Shown here piece after piece: positions 49,756 to 58,282 of a DNA stretch of 64,000 bases (position 1 is the stretch's first letter; every line of letters starts with the position of its first letter). The translations under genes were made by a program, and so were the position numbers. The notes under the pieces were generated by a model that was not told where the DNA came from, searched no databases, and saw only the letters and a program-made list of their open reading frames with translations. Location: positions 4,311,615-4,375,614 of the forward strand of contig NZ_CP100416.1 of assembly GCF_026017845.1 (NCBI RefSeq), written 5' to 3'. Source of the stretch: Amycolatopsis mediterranei (GTDB lineage Bacteria; Actinomycetota; Actinomycetes; Mycobacteriales; Pseudonocardiaceae).

Positions 49756-50400
49756 TCAGGGCAGCGCGCACAGGGTGCGTTCTTCGCGCGTGTCGGAGGT
49801 CGGACGCAACGCCCGGAGCACGAAGTCGAACGTGGTGTGCAGGGCCTGCTCCTCGGACATGCGCAGCCGGCCGTTGAGGCCGTCGTTGAGCAGGCCGTGC
49901 ACGAGGTGGCGCACCATCGCGGCGTCGGCGACGGGGTCGCCGGGGCGGAACACCCGCTCGGCCATGCCGCCGCGGATCACCTCCACCAGCCGCTTGCCCG
50001 TGACGTCGTAGAGCCGGTGCACGTCCTCGGGAAGCTCTTCGACCAGTCCCGAGCCGAGGAACAGCCGGGCCCGTTCCGCGAGCTCCGGCCGGTAGATCGT
50101 GCGGACGTTGAACAGCAGCCAGGCGCGCAGCCTGTCCACGGCTGTGTCCGCCTCGGCGATCCACCGCGCGAGCCGTCGGTCTCCGCGAGCGGTCTCGTCC
50201 TCCAGCAACGCGAGCAGCAAGTGCGACTTGCTGGGGAAGGCGCGGTAGAAGGTGCTGGCGGAGGTGCCGGAGGCGGTGAGCACCTGGCGGATCTTCAGCG
50301 AGCGGAAGTGCGACCGCTCGAGCACGGCCCACGCCGCGCGCAGGATGTGGGCGGCTTCGGTATCCCCGGGTGAGCCTTCGACAACGGCAAGCTGCGACAT
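49756..50400 (-). CDS. TetR-family regulator of the acyl-CoA locus
   Basis: A 214-residue TetR regulator with recognition-helix region LKIRQVLTASGTSASTFYRAFPSKSHLLLALLED (about 34-67). It is divergent from the PaaK-like ligase gene with 260 bases between starts. An AT-rich, palindrome-like site lies 49-70 bases before its start codon, and similar sites occur at three more promoters of the acyl-CoA genes, so it is the best candidate for their common repressor. The inducer is probably a CoA ester, which is inference. Confidence 0.85.
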   Translation of the reverse strand: MSQLAVVEGSPGDTEAAHILRAAWAVLERSHFRSLKIRQVLTASGTSASTFYRAFPSKSHLLLALLEDETARGDRRLARWIAEADTAVDRLRAWLLFNVRTIYRPELAERARLFLGSGLVEELPEDVHRLYDVTGKRLVEVIRGGMAERVFRPGDPVADAAMVRHLVHGLLNDGLNGRLRMSEEQALHTTFDFVLRALRPTSDTREERTLCALP

Positions 50401-50660
50401 CGCACCTCCGCTCCGGCCGACCGTCCCGAGAGCACGGAACGGATCCCAATAGTTAAATAATTTACACTATGGCGACCCGGTCTCCAAGTGGCGCGCAGGC
50501 CGGCGTGCAGGCAATTGATCTCCACGAAGATCCCGAAGTCGTCGACCTCCGACGAGAACGCCGTTCCCTGGGTCTGGCTGGACGGAGAGGTTACGGTCGT
50601 GACCTAAATCTCTTAATCTTCTAACTCTTTGATCAAAGGCGATCGCCGGAGGTACCCACC
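50401..50660. promoter_or_regulatory. Divergent AT-rich control region with operator-like site
   Basis: The gap between the TetR gene and the PaaK-like gene is far more AT-rich than its surroundings. ATAGT-N12-ACTAT spans 50449-50470 and includes TAAATAATTTA, and TTTGATCAAA at 50628-50637 is a perfect 10-base palindrome just before the ligase ribosome-binding site. These look like operator sites for the local TetR protein or another regulator. Confidence 0.55.
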
Positions 50661-52022
50661 GTGGCCGACAGGCAACCCACAGTGCTCGAACCATCAGTGC
50701 TCGAATACCGCGTGGACACCGGGGACGGCTCTCGCTATCTGGAGCCGGCGGTGGAGACCATGCCCCGCGACGAGCTGGAGGCGCTTCAGCAGAAGCGCAT
50801 CCTGGAGCTGGTGCCGGAGGCGTACGCGCAGTCCGGGTTCTACCGCGACCTCTGGTCCGCCGCCGGGGTCGACCCGGGCGCGGTCCGCACGCTCGCCGAC
50901 TTCCGCCGGCTGATCCCGACGTTCACCAAGAAGGAGGTCCAGGCCTACCGGGAACGCACCGGCGACCCGTTCGCCGGCATGCTGTTCGTCCCCCCGGCCG
51001 GACTGACTTCGATCATGTCGACCTCCGGCACGACCGGCGATCCCGAGCCGATCCCGGAGATCTGGGACGCCTACCCGCCGCTGCAGCTGTGTTCGGCCCG
51101 CGACCTCTGGGAGATCGGGCTGCGGCCGGGGGACAAGGTGCTGGTGTCGGCGGGCTCGTTCCGCGGCTTCTACGACACCTTCTACCACGGGATGGGCCTC
51201 GTGCCGATCTTCGTCGACACCTGGATCGGCAAGGGCCGGGAGATCGTCGAGGCGCTGCTGCGGTTCCGGCCCGCGTACCTGCAGCTGATGATGCCGACCG
51301 TGCTCGAGCTCGAGCGGCTGGAGGGCACCTACGACGTCCGCGACGCGCTGTCCTCCCTCAAGGGCGCCTCCTTCGCCGGGCAGCCGCTCGGCCGCGCGCT
51401 CGCGGAGAAGGTGCGCGACGACTGGGGCGTCGAAATGTTCACCTACAGCAGTGCGGGGGACACCGGGACCTGCTGGGAGTGCCGCGAACACGACGGTTAC
51501 CACCTCTGGGAGGACCTGGTGCTCGCCGAGAGCCTCGAACCCGGCGGCGAGGGAGCGGTCGCGGCCGGTGCGGTCGGCGAGCTGGTGGCCACCGACCTCG
51601 ACAACCGCGCGGCCCCGCTGATCCGCTACCGCAGCGGAGACCTCGTCCGGCTCGGCACGCAGCCCTGCGGCTGCGGCCGGACGCACGCCCGCATGTGGGT
51701 CGTGGGCCGGCGCGGTGACGAGACGACGGTGGCCGGGACCCCGGTGGTGCTCAGCGAGGTCTGGGCGGCCGTCGAGTCCCTGCCCGAGACGAAGGACGGG
51801 ATGTTCCAGATCATCCGCGAGTCGGCCACGGTGGACCGGCTGCGGCTGCGCGTCGGCTACGAACCGGCCCGGACCGCCGACGTCGCCGAGCTGGGTGTCC
51901 GGCTGCGGCACACGGTGCTGGCCCGGGTCGGGGTCGAGCCCGACCTCGACCTCGTCACCGTCGACGACCTGCTGTCCCGCAGTTCCAGTGTGGCCAAGTT
52001 CCCCCGGGTGGTGAAGTCATGA
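50661..52022 (+). CDS. PaaK-like AMP-forming carboxylate-CoA ligase
   Basis: A 453-residue adenylating enzyme related to phenylacetate-CoA ligase. It has a P-loop STSGTTGDPEPI (about 116-127), the adenine/acid-pocket region FTYSSAGDTGTCWE, the A7 motif IRYRSGDLVRLG and a cysteine cluster PCGCGRTHARM before the flexible C-terminal domain. It should activate an aromatic or cyclic acid with ATP and CoA; the substrate is unknown. GTG 50661 has GGAGG upstream. It overlaps the next gene by 4 bases (ATGA), so the two are coupled. Confidence 0.85.
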   Translation: MADRQPTVLEPSVLEYRVDTGDGSRYLEPAVETMPRDELEALQQKRILELVPEAYAQSGFYRDLWSAAGVDPGAVRTLADFRRLIPTFTKKEVQAYRERTGDPFAGMLFVPPAGLTSIMSTSGTTGDPEPIPEIWDAYPPLQLCSARDLWEIGLRPGDKVLVSAGSFRGFYDTFYHGMGLVPIFVDTWIGKGREIVEALLRFRPAYLQLMMPTVLELERLEGTYDVRDALSSLKGASFAGQPLGRALAEKVRDDWGVEMFTYSSAGDTGTCWECREHDGYHLWEDLVLAESLEPGGEGAVAAGAVGELVATDLDNRAAPLIRYRSGDLVRLGTQPCGCGRTHARMWVVGRRGDETTVAGTPVVLSEVWAAVESLPETKDGMFQIIRESATVDRLRLRVGYEPARTADVAELGVRLRHTVLARVGVEPDLDLVTVDDLLSRSSSVAKFPRVVKS

Positions 52023-52717
52023 GCAGGGCGAGCATGGCGGCGGCGCTGCCGGGACCGGTGTCCCCGCTGTTCGGCATCGGGCTGTACACCGACGGCCGCG
52101 AGCAGGTCCCGTTCGAGATCGGCTGGGCGGAGTTCGGCCGCGACGTGCGCTGGGCGCACCGGGTCCTCGACACGTGGGGCATCGGCGAAGCCGATCACGT
52201 GCTCATCAGCACGCCCAACTTCGAAGGCCCGTGGGCCAGCCCGCTGGTGCGGGCCCTGCGCGACCGGCGGACCGTGCACAGCAACTCGGAGCCCTACAGC
52301 TGGGACGTCGGGCGGTCCGCGACCTTCCTGCGGCTGCTGCGGTTCAAGGCGTTCATCGCCATGTCCGGCGAGACGGCGACGGGCCTGCTGCGCCAACCGG
52401 ACTGTGCGGAAGCCCTGGCCGCCCTGGCCCCGATCTGGGCCCGGCCGGAGGCGCTCGGCCCGCTGCGCGCCGCGGGCCTCGACCCGGCCGTGTTCGCGAT
52501 GCTCGGACCCGCGCTCGCCCTGGAATGCCCCCGGCGAGCCGGGGCCCACGTCGATCCCGGCGAGTGGCGGCTGTCGCACGGACCCGAGGGAGTCACCTTG
52601 ACCACCGTGGGCGACCGCCGGCACGTCGTGCACGAGCTGCTGGTGGCCCCGGCCGGGCGTCTCGAGCAGGCGCCGTGTCCCTGCGGACTGCCCGGACCCC
52701 GTCTCATCCCGGCGTAG
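52019..52717 (+). CDS. Unknown protein coupled to the PaaK-like ligase
   Basis: A 232-residue soluble protein. Early text (FEIGWAEFGRDVRWAHRVLDTWGIGEADHVLI) is like the first domain of PaaK-type ligases, and the end (CPCGLPGPRLIPA) recalls the Cys-rich region of the neighbouring ligase, but the SGTTG P-loop and the catalytic motifs are missing. It may be a shortened, non-catalytic relative acting as a partner subunit. The ATGA overlap with the ligase supports a common job. Confidence 0.6.
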   Translation: MSRASMAAALPGPVSPLFGIGLYTDGREQVPFEIGWAEFGRDVRWAHRVLDTWGIGEADHVLISTPNFEGPWASPLVRALRDRRTVHSNSEPYSWDVGRSATFLRLLRFKAFIAMSGETATGLLRQPDCAEALAALAPIWARPEALGPLRAAGLDPAVFAMLGPALALECPRRAGAHVDPGEWRLSHGPEGVTLTTVGDRRHVVHELLVAPAGRLEQAPCPCGLPGPRLIPA

Positions 52718-52811
52718 CCGCCCGGTCCCGTCCGGCCGGGCGATCCCCGGCCGCTGCACCGCGCGCTCCGGTGCGCCTTCACGTACCCGAAAGCCCGAGG
52801 AGAACCCGCCC

Positions 52812-54026
52812 ATGAGAACCCGACTTCCCGCGTTCACCCGATTCCGGTGGCCGGCCGGCGTGGCGGTGGTCGCGCTCGCGGCCGCCGCGTGCAGTACGAC
52901 CGGCTCGGCCGCGACCGACACGCACGGCCTGACCGGCACCCCGATCAAGATCGGCGTGCTGGCCAACGTCAGTGGCCCGACCGGCGCCTCGGAGGCGTCG
53001 GCCACGAAGGTGTTCCAGGCCTGGGCCGCCCACACCAACCAGGCCGGCGGCATCGGCGGGCACCCGGTGCAGGTGGTCGTCAAGGACACCAAGGAGGACG
53101 CCCCGGCCGCGGCGGCCGCGGCTCGCTCGCTGATCTCCGACAGCTCGATCGCGGCCGTGGTGGCGGCCAGCACCAGCACCGACGCGGCCGTCGGCAGCAT
53201 CCTGGCCGACTCCGGGCTGCCGGTCACCGGCGGCATCGGCTACAACCCGACCGTGTGGGGCAAGCTGAAGAACTGGTTCGGCCTCACCACCACCTTCCCG
53301 CAGGTGGTCAACATGCAGATCGCCTCCGCGCAGCCGGTGGGCGGCAGCGCGATCTCGGTGGTCGCGTGCGCCGAGGAGCCCGCGTGCGTCGCGGCGGTGC
53401 CGCTGTTCGAGGCCGCGGCCAAGGCGGCGGGCAAGACCTATTCGGGCACGATGCAGGTCGCGGCCGCCTCGCCGAACTACACCGCGCAGTGCCTGGACCT
53501 GGTCAACCGCAAGGTGAACTTCGTCCAGCTGTCGATCTCGCCCGCGGTCGGCGTGCGGGTCGTCAAGGACTGCCAGGCGCAGGGCTACGCGGGCTACTTC
53601 GGGTCTTCGGCCTCGGCGATTTCCCCCACGCTGTACCGCACCGCGAACATCCGGCTGGCCGGCGCGCTCAACGCGTTCCCCTGGTGGGCCGACACCGCAC
53701 CGGTGAAGGCCTACCGCGCCGCGATGAGCGAGCAGGGCGTTTCCGACGACGACGCCGGCCAGCCCGCGTCGACCGCGATGTGGGCCAGCGGCGAGCTGTT
53801 CAAGAAGGCACTGACCTCGGCCGCCGGCAAGGCGAGCGACCCCGTCACGAGGCAGACCGTCCTGGGCGCCTACGGCAAGGTCAAGGGTGAGACGCTGGAC
53901 GGCCTGCTGCCGCAGCCGATCACCTTCACGGCCGGCCAGCCCGCGCCGCCGGTGAACTGCTACTGGCTGTACCAGTACCAGAACGGCGCGTTCGCCGGGT
54001 CCGCCCAGCCCACCTGCCCCAGCTAG
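52812..54026 (+). CDS. Branched-chain amino-acid-type ABC transporter substrate-binding lipoprotein
   Basis: A 404-residue secreted binding protein. A lipoprotein signal (WPAGVAVVALAAAACSTT, lipobox Cys27) is followed by the periplasmic-binding fold of the Leu/Ile/Val type (IKIGVLANVSGPTGAS, WAAHTNQAGGIGGHPVQVVVKDTKEDAP, VAASTSTDAAVGSILADSGLPV). It captures a small carboxylate or amino-acid-like ligand outside the cell and passes it to the fused permease encoded 12 bases downstream. In this context the ligand is likely the acid processed by the nearby CoA ligases. Confidence 0.9.
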   Translation: MRTRLPAFTRFRWPAGVAVVALAAAACSTTGSAATDTHGLTGTPIKIGVLANVSGPTGASEASATKVFQAWAAHTNQAGGIGGHPVQVVVKDTKEDAPAAAAAARSLISDSSIAAVVAASTSTDAAVGSILADSGLPVTGGIGYNPTVWGKLKNWFGLTTTFPQVVNMQIASAQPVGGSAISVVACAEEPACVAAVPLFEAAAKAAGKTYSGTMQVAAASPNYTAQCLDLVNRKVNFVQLSISPAVGVRVVKDCQAQGYAGYFGSSASAISPTLYRTANIRLAGALNAFPWWADTAPVKAYRAAMSEQGVSDDDAGQPASTAMWASGELFKKALTSAAGKASDPVTRQTVLGAYGKVKGETLDGLLPQPITFTAGQPAPPVNCYWLYQYQNGAFAGSAQPTCPS

Positions 54027-54038
54027 GAAGGCGCCACC

Positions 54039-56723
54039 GTGCTGCAGTTGCTGCCCTTCGTCGTCGCCGGGGTCGCCGCCGGGGCGATCTACGGCCTTGC
54101 CGGGACGGGCCTGGTGCTGACCTACAAGTCATCGGGCATCTTCAACTTCGGGCACGGCGCCATCGCCACCGTCGCCGCTTACGTGTTCTACGCGCTGCAC
54201 ACCGGGCTCGGGCTGCCCTGGGTGCTCGCGCTGATCGCGGCGGTGGGCATCGCGGGCCCGGTGATCGGGTTGCTGATGGAGGTCATCGCCGCCCGGCTGG
54301 CGCCGCAGCGCGTCGCCCTGCAGATCGTCGGCACGGTGGGCATCATCCTGGCGGTGCAGGGGCTGGCGACCCTGGGCTACGGGGCCAACACCATTCAGGT
54401 CGACCAGTGGCTGCCGGCCGGGCAGGCGACCTTCCGCCTGTTCGGCACGGTGGTCACCTGGGGCCAGGTCACCATCGTGGCCATCGCCGTGGTCGCGGTG
54501 GCGGCGCTGTACGCGATGTTCCGGTTCTCCCGGATCGGCCTGGCCATGCGCGCCGTCGTCGACGATCCGGACCTGCTGGCGATGCAGGCCACCGACCCCC
54601 GGCGGGTGCGGCGGATCGCGTGGGTCATCGGGTCGACGTTCACCGCGCTGTCCGGCGTCCTGGTCATGCCGCTCATCGGGCTGGACGCGGTGGGCCTGAC
54701 CTTCCTGGTGGTCCAGGCCTTCGGCGCGGCGGCGGTCGGCGCGTTCGGCAACATCCCGCTGACCTTCGCCGGCGGCCTGGTGATCGGTATCGCCTCGGCC
54801 GTGTCGCAGCACTACGTCCTCGACGTGCCGTGGCTGAGCGGGCTGCCGTCCGCGCTGCCGTTCCTCGTGCTCTTCGTGACGCTGCTGGTGCTGCCCAAGC
54901 GCAAGCTGGTCCGGCCGTCCACTGTGGAGAGACGGCCACCGCCGGCCTACCGCGCGCCGGGCCGGGTCCGGCTGGTCGCGGGCGCGGTCGTGCTGGCCGT
55001 CCTCGTCCTGCTGCCGGCGGTCGTCGGCCCGGACACGCTGCCGTACTGGATCGCCGCGCTGATCGGCGCGGTCCTGCTGCTTTCGCTGGGCCTGCTGGTG
55101 CGCACGTCGGGCCAGGTGTCGCTCTGCCACGCCGCGTTCGCCGCGATCGGCGCGGTGGCCTTCTCGCAGTTCGCCGTCGACCTCGGCCTGCCGTGGGTGG
55201 TTTCGCTCCTGCTGGGCGGATTGGTCGTGGTCCCGGTGGGCGCGCTCGTCGCGTTGCCCGCCATCCGGCTGTCGGGCCTGTTCCTGGCGCTGGCGACCTT
55301 CGGCTTCGGCATCCTCGTGCAGCAGCTGCTCTACCACGAGCCGTACATGTTCACGTCGCTGTCGCAGGGCCGCACGATGCCGCGCCCGGACTTCGCGCCG
55401 GACGACGGCGCCTTCTACTACGTCGTGCTGGCCGTGCTGGTGGTGGTCGCGGTGCTGCTCGTGACGATCCAGCGGGGCCGGCTCGGCCGGCTCCTGCAGG
55501 GGATGTCCGACTCGCCGACGGCGGTCACCTCGATGGGCCTGAGCACCACCGTGTCCAAGGTGATCGTCTTCTGCGTGTCGGCCTTCCTGGCCGGTGTCGC
55601 CGGGGCGCTGCTGGGCGTCGCCCGGGGGTTCGCGGTCGGTTCGGACGTGTTCTTCCAGCCCTTCACGTCCCTGCAGCTGCTCGCGCAGCTGAGCCTGGCG
55701 CCGCTGGCCGAACCGTGGTTCGCGCTGATCGCGTTGACCAACGTGATCCCCGGCTACGTCCCGGGCGACGGGGTCACCGAGGTGCTGGGGATCGTGTTCG
55801 GCGTGTCGGCCGTGCTCGTGGCCGTGCGCGGCGGGGGGCCGCCGATGCCGCCGCGGCTGCGCGTCCTGCTCGACCGGCTCGGCGGACGCCGTCGCGGCGA
55901 TCCGGTCGTCGCCGAGGCGCCGGTCCACGTGGTCTCCGGGGGCGCCGGGGTCTCCGTGCGCGGTCTGTCGGTCTCGTTCGGCGGGCTGGTCGCGGTCGAG
56001 AACCTCAGCTTCGACGCGCCGCTGGGCCGGATCACCGGGCTGATCGGGCCCAACGGCGCGGGCAAGACCACCACCTTCGACGCCTGCAGCGGCCTGAACC
56101 GGCGGTTCGGCGGCCAGGTGCTGCTGCACGACCGCGACGTCACGCGGATGCCGCCCGCCCGGCGCGGCCGCAGCGGGATCGGCCGCACGTTCCAGCGCAT
56201 GGAGCTCTGCGAGACGCTCACCGTGGCCCAAAATGTCGTACTCGGCCGGGAATGCGCGCAAGCGGGGGCCGGGCTGCTCGCCCAGCTCGCGGCGCGCCCG
56301 GCGGAGCGGAAGGCGGCCGAGGCCGCGGCGTGGTCGGCGATGGAGCTGTGCGGCATCACCCACCTGGCGCGGGAGCAGGCCGGAGCGCTCTCGACCGGGC
56401 AACGCCGGCTCGTCGAGCTGGCCCGCTGCCTGGCCGGCCCGTTCGACGTCCTGCTGCTCGACGAGCCGTCGTCCGGCCTGGACCACGACGAGACCGAGCG
56501 CTTCGGGGAGATCCTGCGGCGGGTCGTCGAGGACCGGGGCGTGGGCGTCCTGCTCGTCGAGCACGACATCGCCCTGGTGATGCGGATCTGTGCCGACATC
56601 TACGTCCTCGACTTCGGGCGCCTGCTCTTCCACGGCACCCCGGCCGAGGTCTCGGCGAGCCCGGCCGTGCAGGCCGCCTACCTGGGCTCGGACGACCTGG
56701 CCCCGACCCTGGAGTCCCGATGA
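54039..56723 (+). CDS. Fused LivH-LivM-LivG ABC importer protein
   Basis: An 894-residue fusion. Residues about 1-290 are a LivH-type permease (YGLAGTGLVLTYKSSGIFNFGHGA). Residues about 300-600 are a LivM-type permease (SLGLLVRTSGQVSLCHAAFAAIGA). Residues about 635-890 are a LivG-type ATPase with Walker A GPNGAGKTTTF (about 670), signature LSTGQRRLVELA and Walker B LLLDEPSSGLD. Branched-chain-type importers normally use three separate proteins for these parts. Here only the second ATPase (56720) is separate. GTG 54039 follows the binding-protein gene by 12 bases, and the 3' end overlaps the LivF-type gene. Confidence 0.92.
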   Translation: MLQLLPFVVAGVAAGAIYGLAGTGLVLTYKSSGIFNFGHGAIATVAAYVFYALHTGLGLPWVLALIAAVGIAGPVIGLLMEVIAARLAPQRVALQIVGTVGIILAVQGLATLGYGANTIQVDQWLPAGQATFRLFGTVVTWGQVTIVAIAVVAVAALYAMFRFSRIGLAMRAVVDDPDLLAMQATDPRRVRRIAWVIGSTFTALSGVLVMPLIGLDAVGLTFLVVQAFGAAAVGAFGNIPLTFAGGLVIGIASAVSQHYVLDVPWLSGLPSALPFLVLFVTLLVLPKRKLVRPSTVERRPPPAYRAPGRVRLVAGAVVLAVLVLLPAVVGPDTLPYWIAALIGAVLLLSLGLLVRTSGQVSLCHAAFAAIGAVAFSQFAVDLGLPWVVSLLLGGLVVVPVGALVALPAIRLSGLFLALATFGFGILVQQLLYHEPYMFTSLSQGRTMPRPDFAPDDGAFYYVVLAVLVVVAVLLVTIQRGRLGRLLQGMSDSPTAVTSMGLSTTVSKVIVFCVSAFLAGVAGALLGVARGFAVGSDVFFQPFTSLQLLAQLSLAPLAEPWFALIALTNVIPGYVPGDGVTEVLGIVFGVSAVLVAVRGGGPPMPPRLRVLLDRLGGRRRGDPVVAEAPVHVVSGGAGVSVRGLSVSFGGLVAVENLSFDAPLGRITGLIGPNGAGKTTTFDACSGLNRRFGGQVLLHDRDVTRMPPARRGRSGIGRTFQRMELCETLTVAQNVVLGRECAQAGAGLLAQLAARPAERKAAEAAAWSAMELCGITHLAREQAGALSTGQRRLVELARCLAGPFDVLLLDEPSSGLDHDETERFGEILRRVVEDRGVGVLLVEHDIALVMRICADIYVLDFGRLLFHGTPAEVSASPAVQAAYLGSDDLAPTLESR

Positions 56724-57448
56724 CCGTGAACAGCACACTCGACGCGCCGGCCCTGGAGGTCGAGGGCGTCTCGGCGGGTTACGGGCCGACCGCGGTCCTG
56801 CGGGAGGTGAGCTTCACCGTGCCCGCCGGTTCGGTCGTCGCCCTGCTCGGCCCGAACGGCGCGGGCAAGACCACGGTGCTGCGCGCGGTGTCCGGCCTGC
56901 TGCCGGTGCGCTCCGGGACGATCCGGATCGCGGGGCGTGAGGTCACCCGCGAGCGGGCCCACCGGCGGTTCGCGCGCGGGCTGTGCCACGTTCCGGAGGG
57001 CCGGGGCGTCTTCCGCGGGCTGACCGTCCGGGAGAACCTCGTCCTGCAGGCCGCCGCCGGTCAGGAGGACGACGCGCTCGAGCGGGCGGTGGCCGCGTTC
57101 CCGATCCTGGGCCGGCGCCTGGGCCAGCAGGCCGGCACGCTCAGCGGCGGGCAGCAGCAGATGCTGGCGATGGCGGCCGCCCACGTGCGCAGTCCCGGCC
57201 TGGTGCTCGTCGACGAGGCGTCGCTGGGGCTCGCGCCGATCATCGTCGACGAGATCTTCGAGTTCCTGCGGCAACGCGCCGACGACGGCGCCGCGCTGCT
57301 GATCGTCGACCAGTTCGCCCGGCGGGCGCTCGCGCTGGCGAGCACCGCGTACGTCCTGCGGCGCGGCCGGATCGTGCACGGCGGTCCGGCCGCGGACCTG
57401 CTGAACTCCGACCTGTTCGGCTCCTACCTCGGCGGGCCGGTGGCCTGA
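56720..57448 (+). CDS. LivF-type ABC transporter ATPase
   Basis: A 242-residue ATPase with Walker A LLGPNGAGKTTVLRAV (about 44-59), signature LSGGQQQMLAMA (about 140), Walker B LVLVDEASLGLAP and a switch region VDQFARRALALA where VEQN is more usual. It completes the importer together with the fused protein and the binding lipoprotein. ATG 56720 lies in the stop of the preceding gene (ATGA). Confidence 0.9.
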   Translation: MTVNSTLDAPALEVEGVSAGYGPTAVLREVSFTVPAGSVVALLGPNGAGKTTVLRAVSGLLPVRSGTIRIAGREVTRERAHRRFARGLCHVPEGRGVFRGLTVRENLVLQAAAGQEDDALERAVAAFPILGRRLGQQAGTLSGGQQQMLAMAAAHVRSPGLVLVDEASLGLAPIIVDEIFEFLRQRADDGAALLIVDQFARRALALASTAYVLRRGRIVHGGPAADLLNSDLFGSYLGGPVA

Positions 57449-57465
57449 CCGGCCGCGGAGTCAGG
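57444..57465. terminator. Inverted repeat between convergent genes
   Basis: CCTGAC-N10-GTCAGG spans the 12-base gap between the LivF-type and enoyl-CoA hydratase-family genes and overlaps both stops. A two-way terminator is possible, but there is no T-tract. Confidence 0.35.
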
Positions 57466-58282
57466 ACCCCGGCAGGGGATCGGGCTCGGCGGGCGTGGCC
57501 GGGTCCCACGGTGCGAACAGCGGCGGCCGCTTTTCGAGGAAGCTTTCGACGCCTTCCTTGAAGTCGGGGTGGCCCCGCAGGTGGCCCATCCAGAACCGGA
57601 TCGCCGTCACGCGGGACTCCTCGAGCGAGCTCTCCCAGCTCGCGTAGACCTGCCGCTTGATCGTCCCCATGGCGACCGGGGAGCTGTTCGCAGCCAGGGA
57701 CTTCGCGTACTCGAGCGTCTTGGGCAGCAGCTCGCCGGCCGGGAAGACCCGGTCCGCCAGCCCGAGCGCGACGGCTTCGTCCCCGAGCACGACCCGGCCC
57801 GACAGCAGCAGGTCCAGGGCGCGGGACGTGCCGATCAGCCGGGGGAGGGTCCAGGCCAGCCCGTGCTCGGCCATGATCCCGCGCTGGACGAACGCCGTGG
57901 TCAGCTTGGCCGTGGCGGAGACGAACCGCAGGTCGCAGTTGAGCGCGGCGATCAGGCCGATCCCGGCGCAGGCGCCGTTGATCGCGGCGATCACCGGTTT
58001 GGCGATGGTCGTCGGCGTGGTCATCGGCTGCCGGAGGTGGGGGTTGGTCGAGACGCCGGTGGCCACCTGGTCGGCGAGCGCGGCGGTGTCCATCCCCGGG
58101 CAGAAGCTGCGGCCCGCGCCGGTGACCACGACGACCCGGACGTCCGGATCGGCTTCGGCGTCGCGAAGCCTTGCGTAGTACCGGTTTTCCAGCTCGACGG
58201 ACCACGCGTTGTGCCGGTCCGGCCGGTTCAGGGTCAGCACCGCGACCCCGTCGGCCACGGTCCGGGTGACGATCTCGGTCAT
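57461..58282 (-). CDS. Enoyl-CoA hydratase/isomerase-family protein
   Basis: A 273-residue crotonase-fold protein (VLTLNRPDRHNAWSVELENRY; oxyanion loops GRSFCPGMDTAAL and NGACAGIGLIAALNCDLRF). At the first catalytic Glu position of true hydratases the text is FVQRGIMAEHG, so one catalytic acid is probably replaced and an isomerase or other activity is possible. It overlaps the end of the acyl-CoA dehydrogenase gene (ATGA). The start was set at ATG 58282 because the longer frame crosses into that gene. Confidence 0.85.
   Translation of the reverse strand: MTEIVTRTVADGVAVLTLNRPDRHNAWSVELENRYYARLRDAEADPDVRVVVVTGAGRSFCPGMDTAALADQVATGVSTNPHLRQPMTTPTTIAKPVIAAINGACAGIGLIAALNCDLRFVSATAKLTTAFVQRGIMAEHGLAWTLPRLIGTSRALDLLLSGRVVLGDEAVALGLADRVFPAGELLPKTLEYAKSLAANSSPVAMGTIKRQVYASWESSLEESRVTAIRFWMGHLRGHPDFKEGVESFLEKRPPLFAPWDPATPAEPDPLPGS

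Noticed and set aside
54129..56738. An 869-codon minus-strand frame antisense to the fused importer gene.
   Set aside because: His/Arg/Gln-rich shadow of hydrophobic transmembrane codons; the plus strand has intact permease and ATPase motifs.
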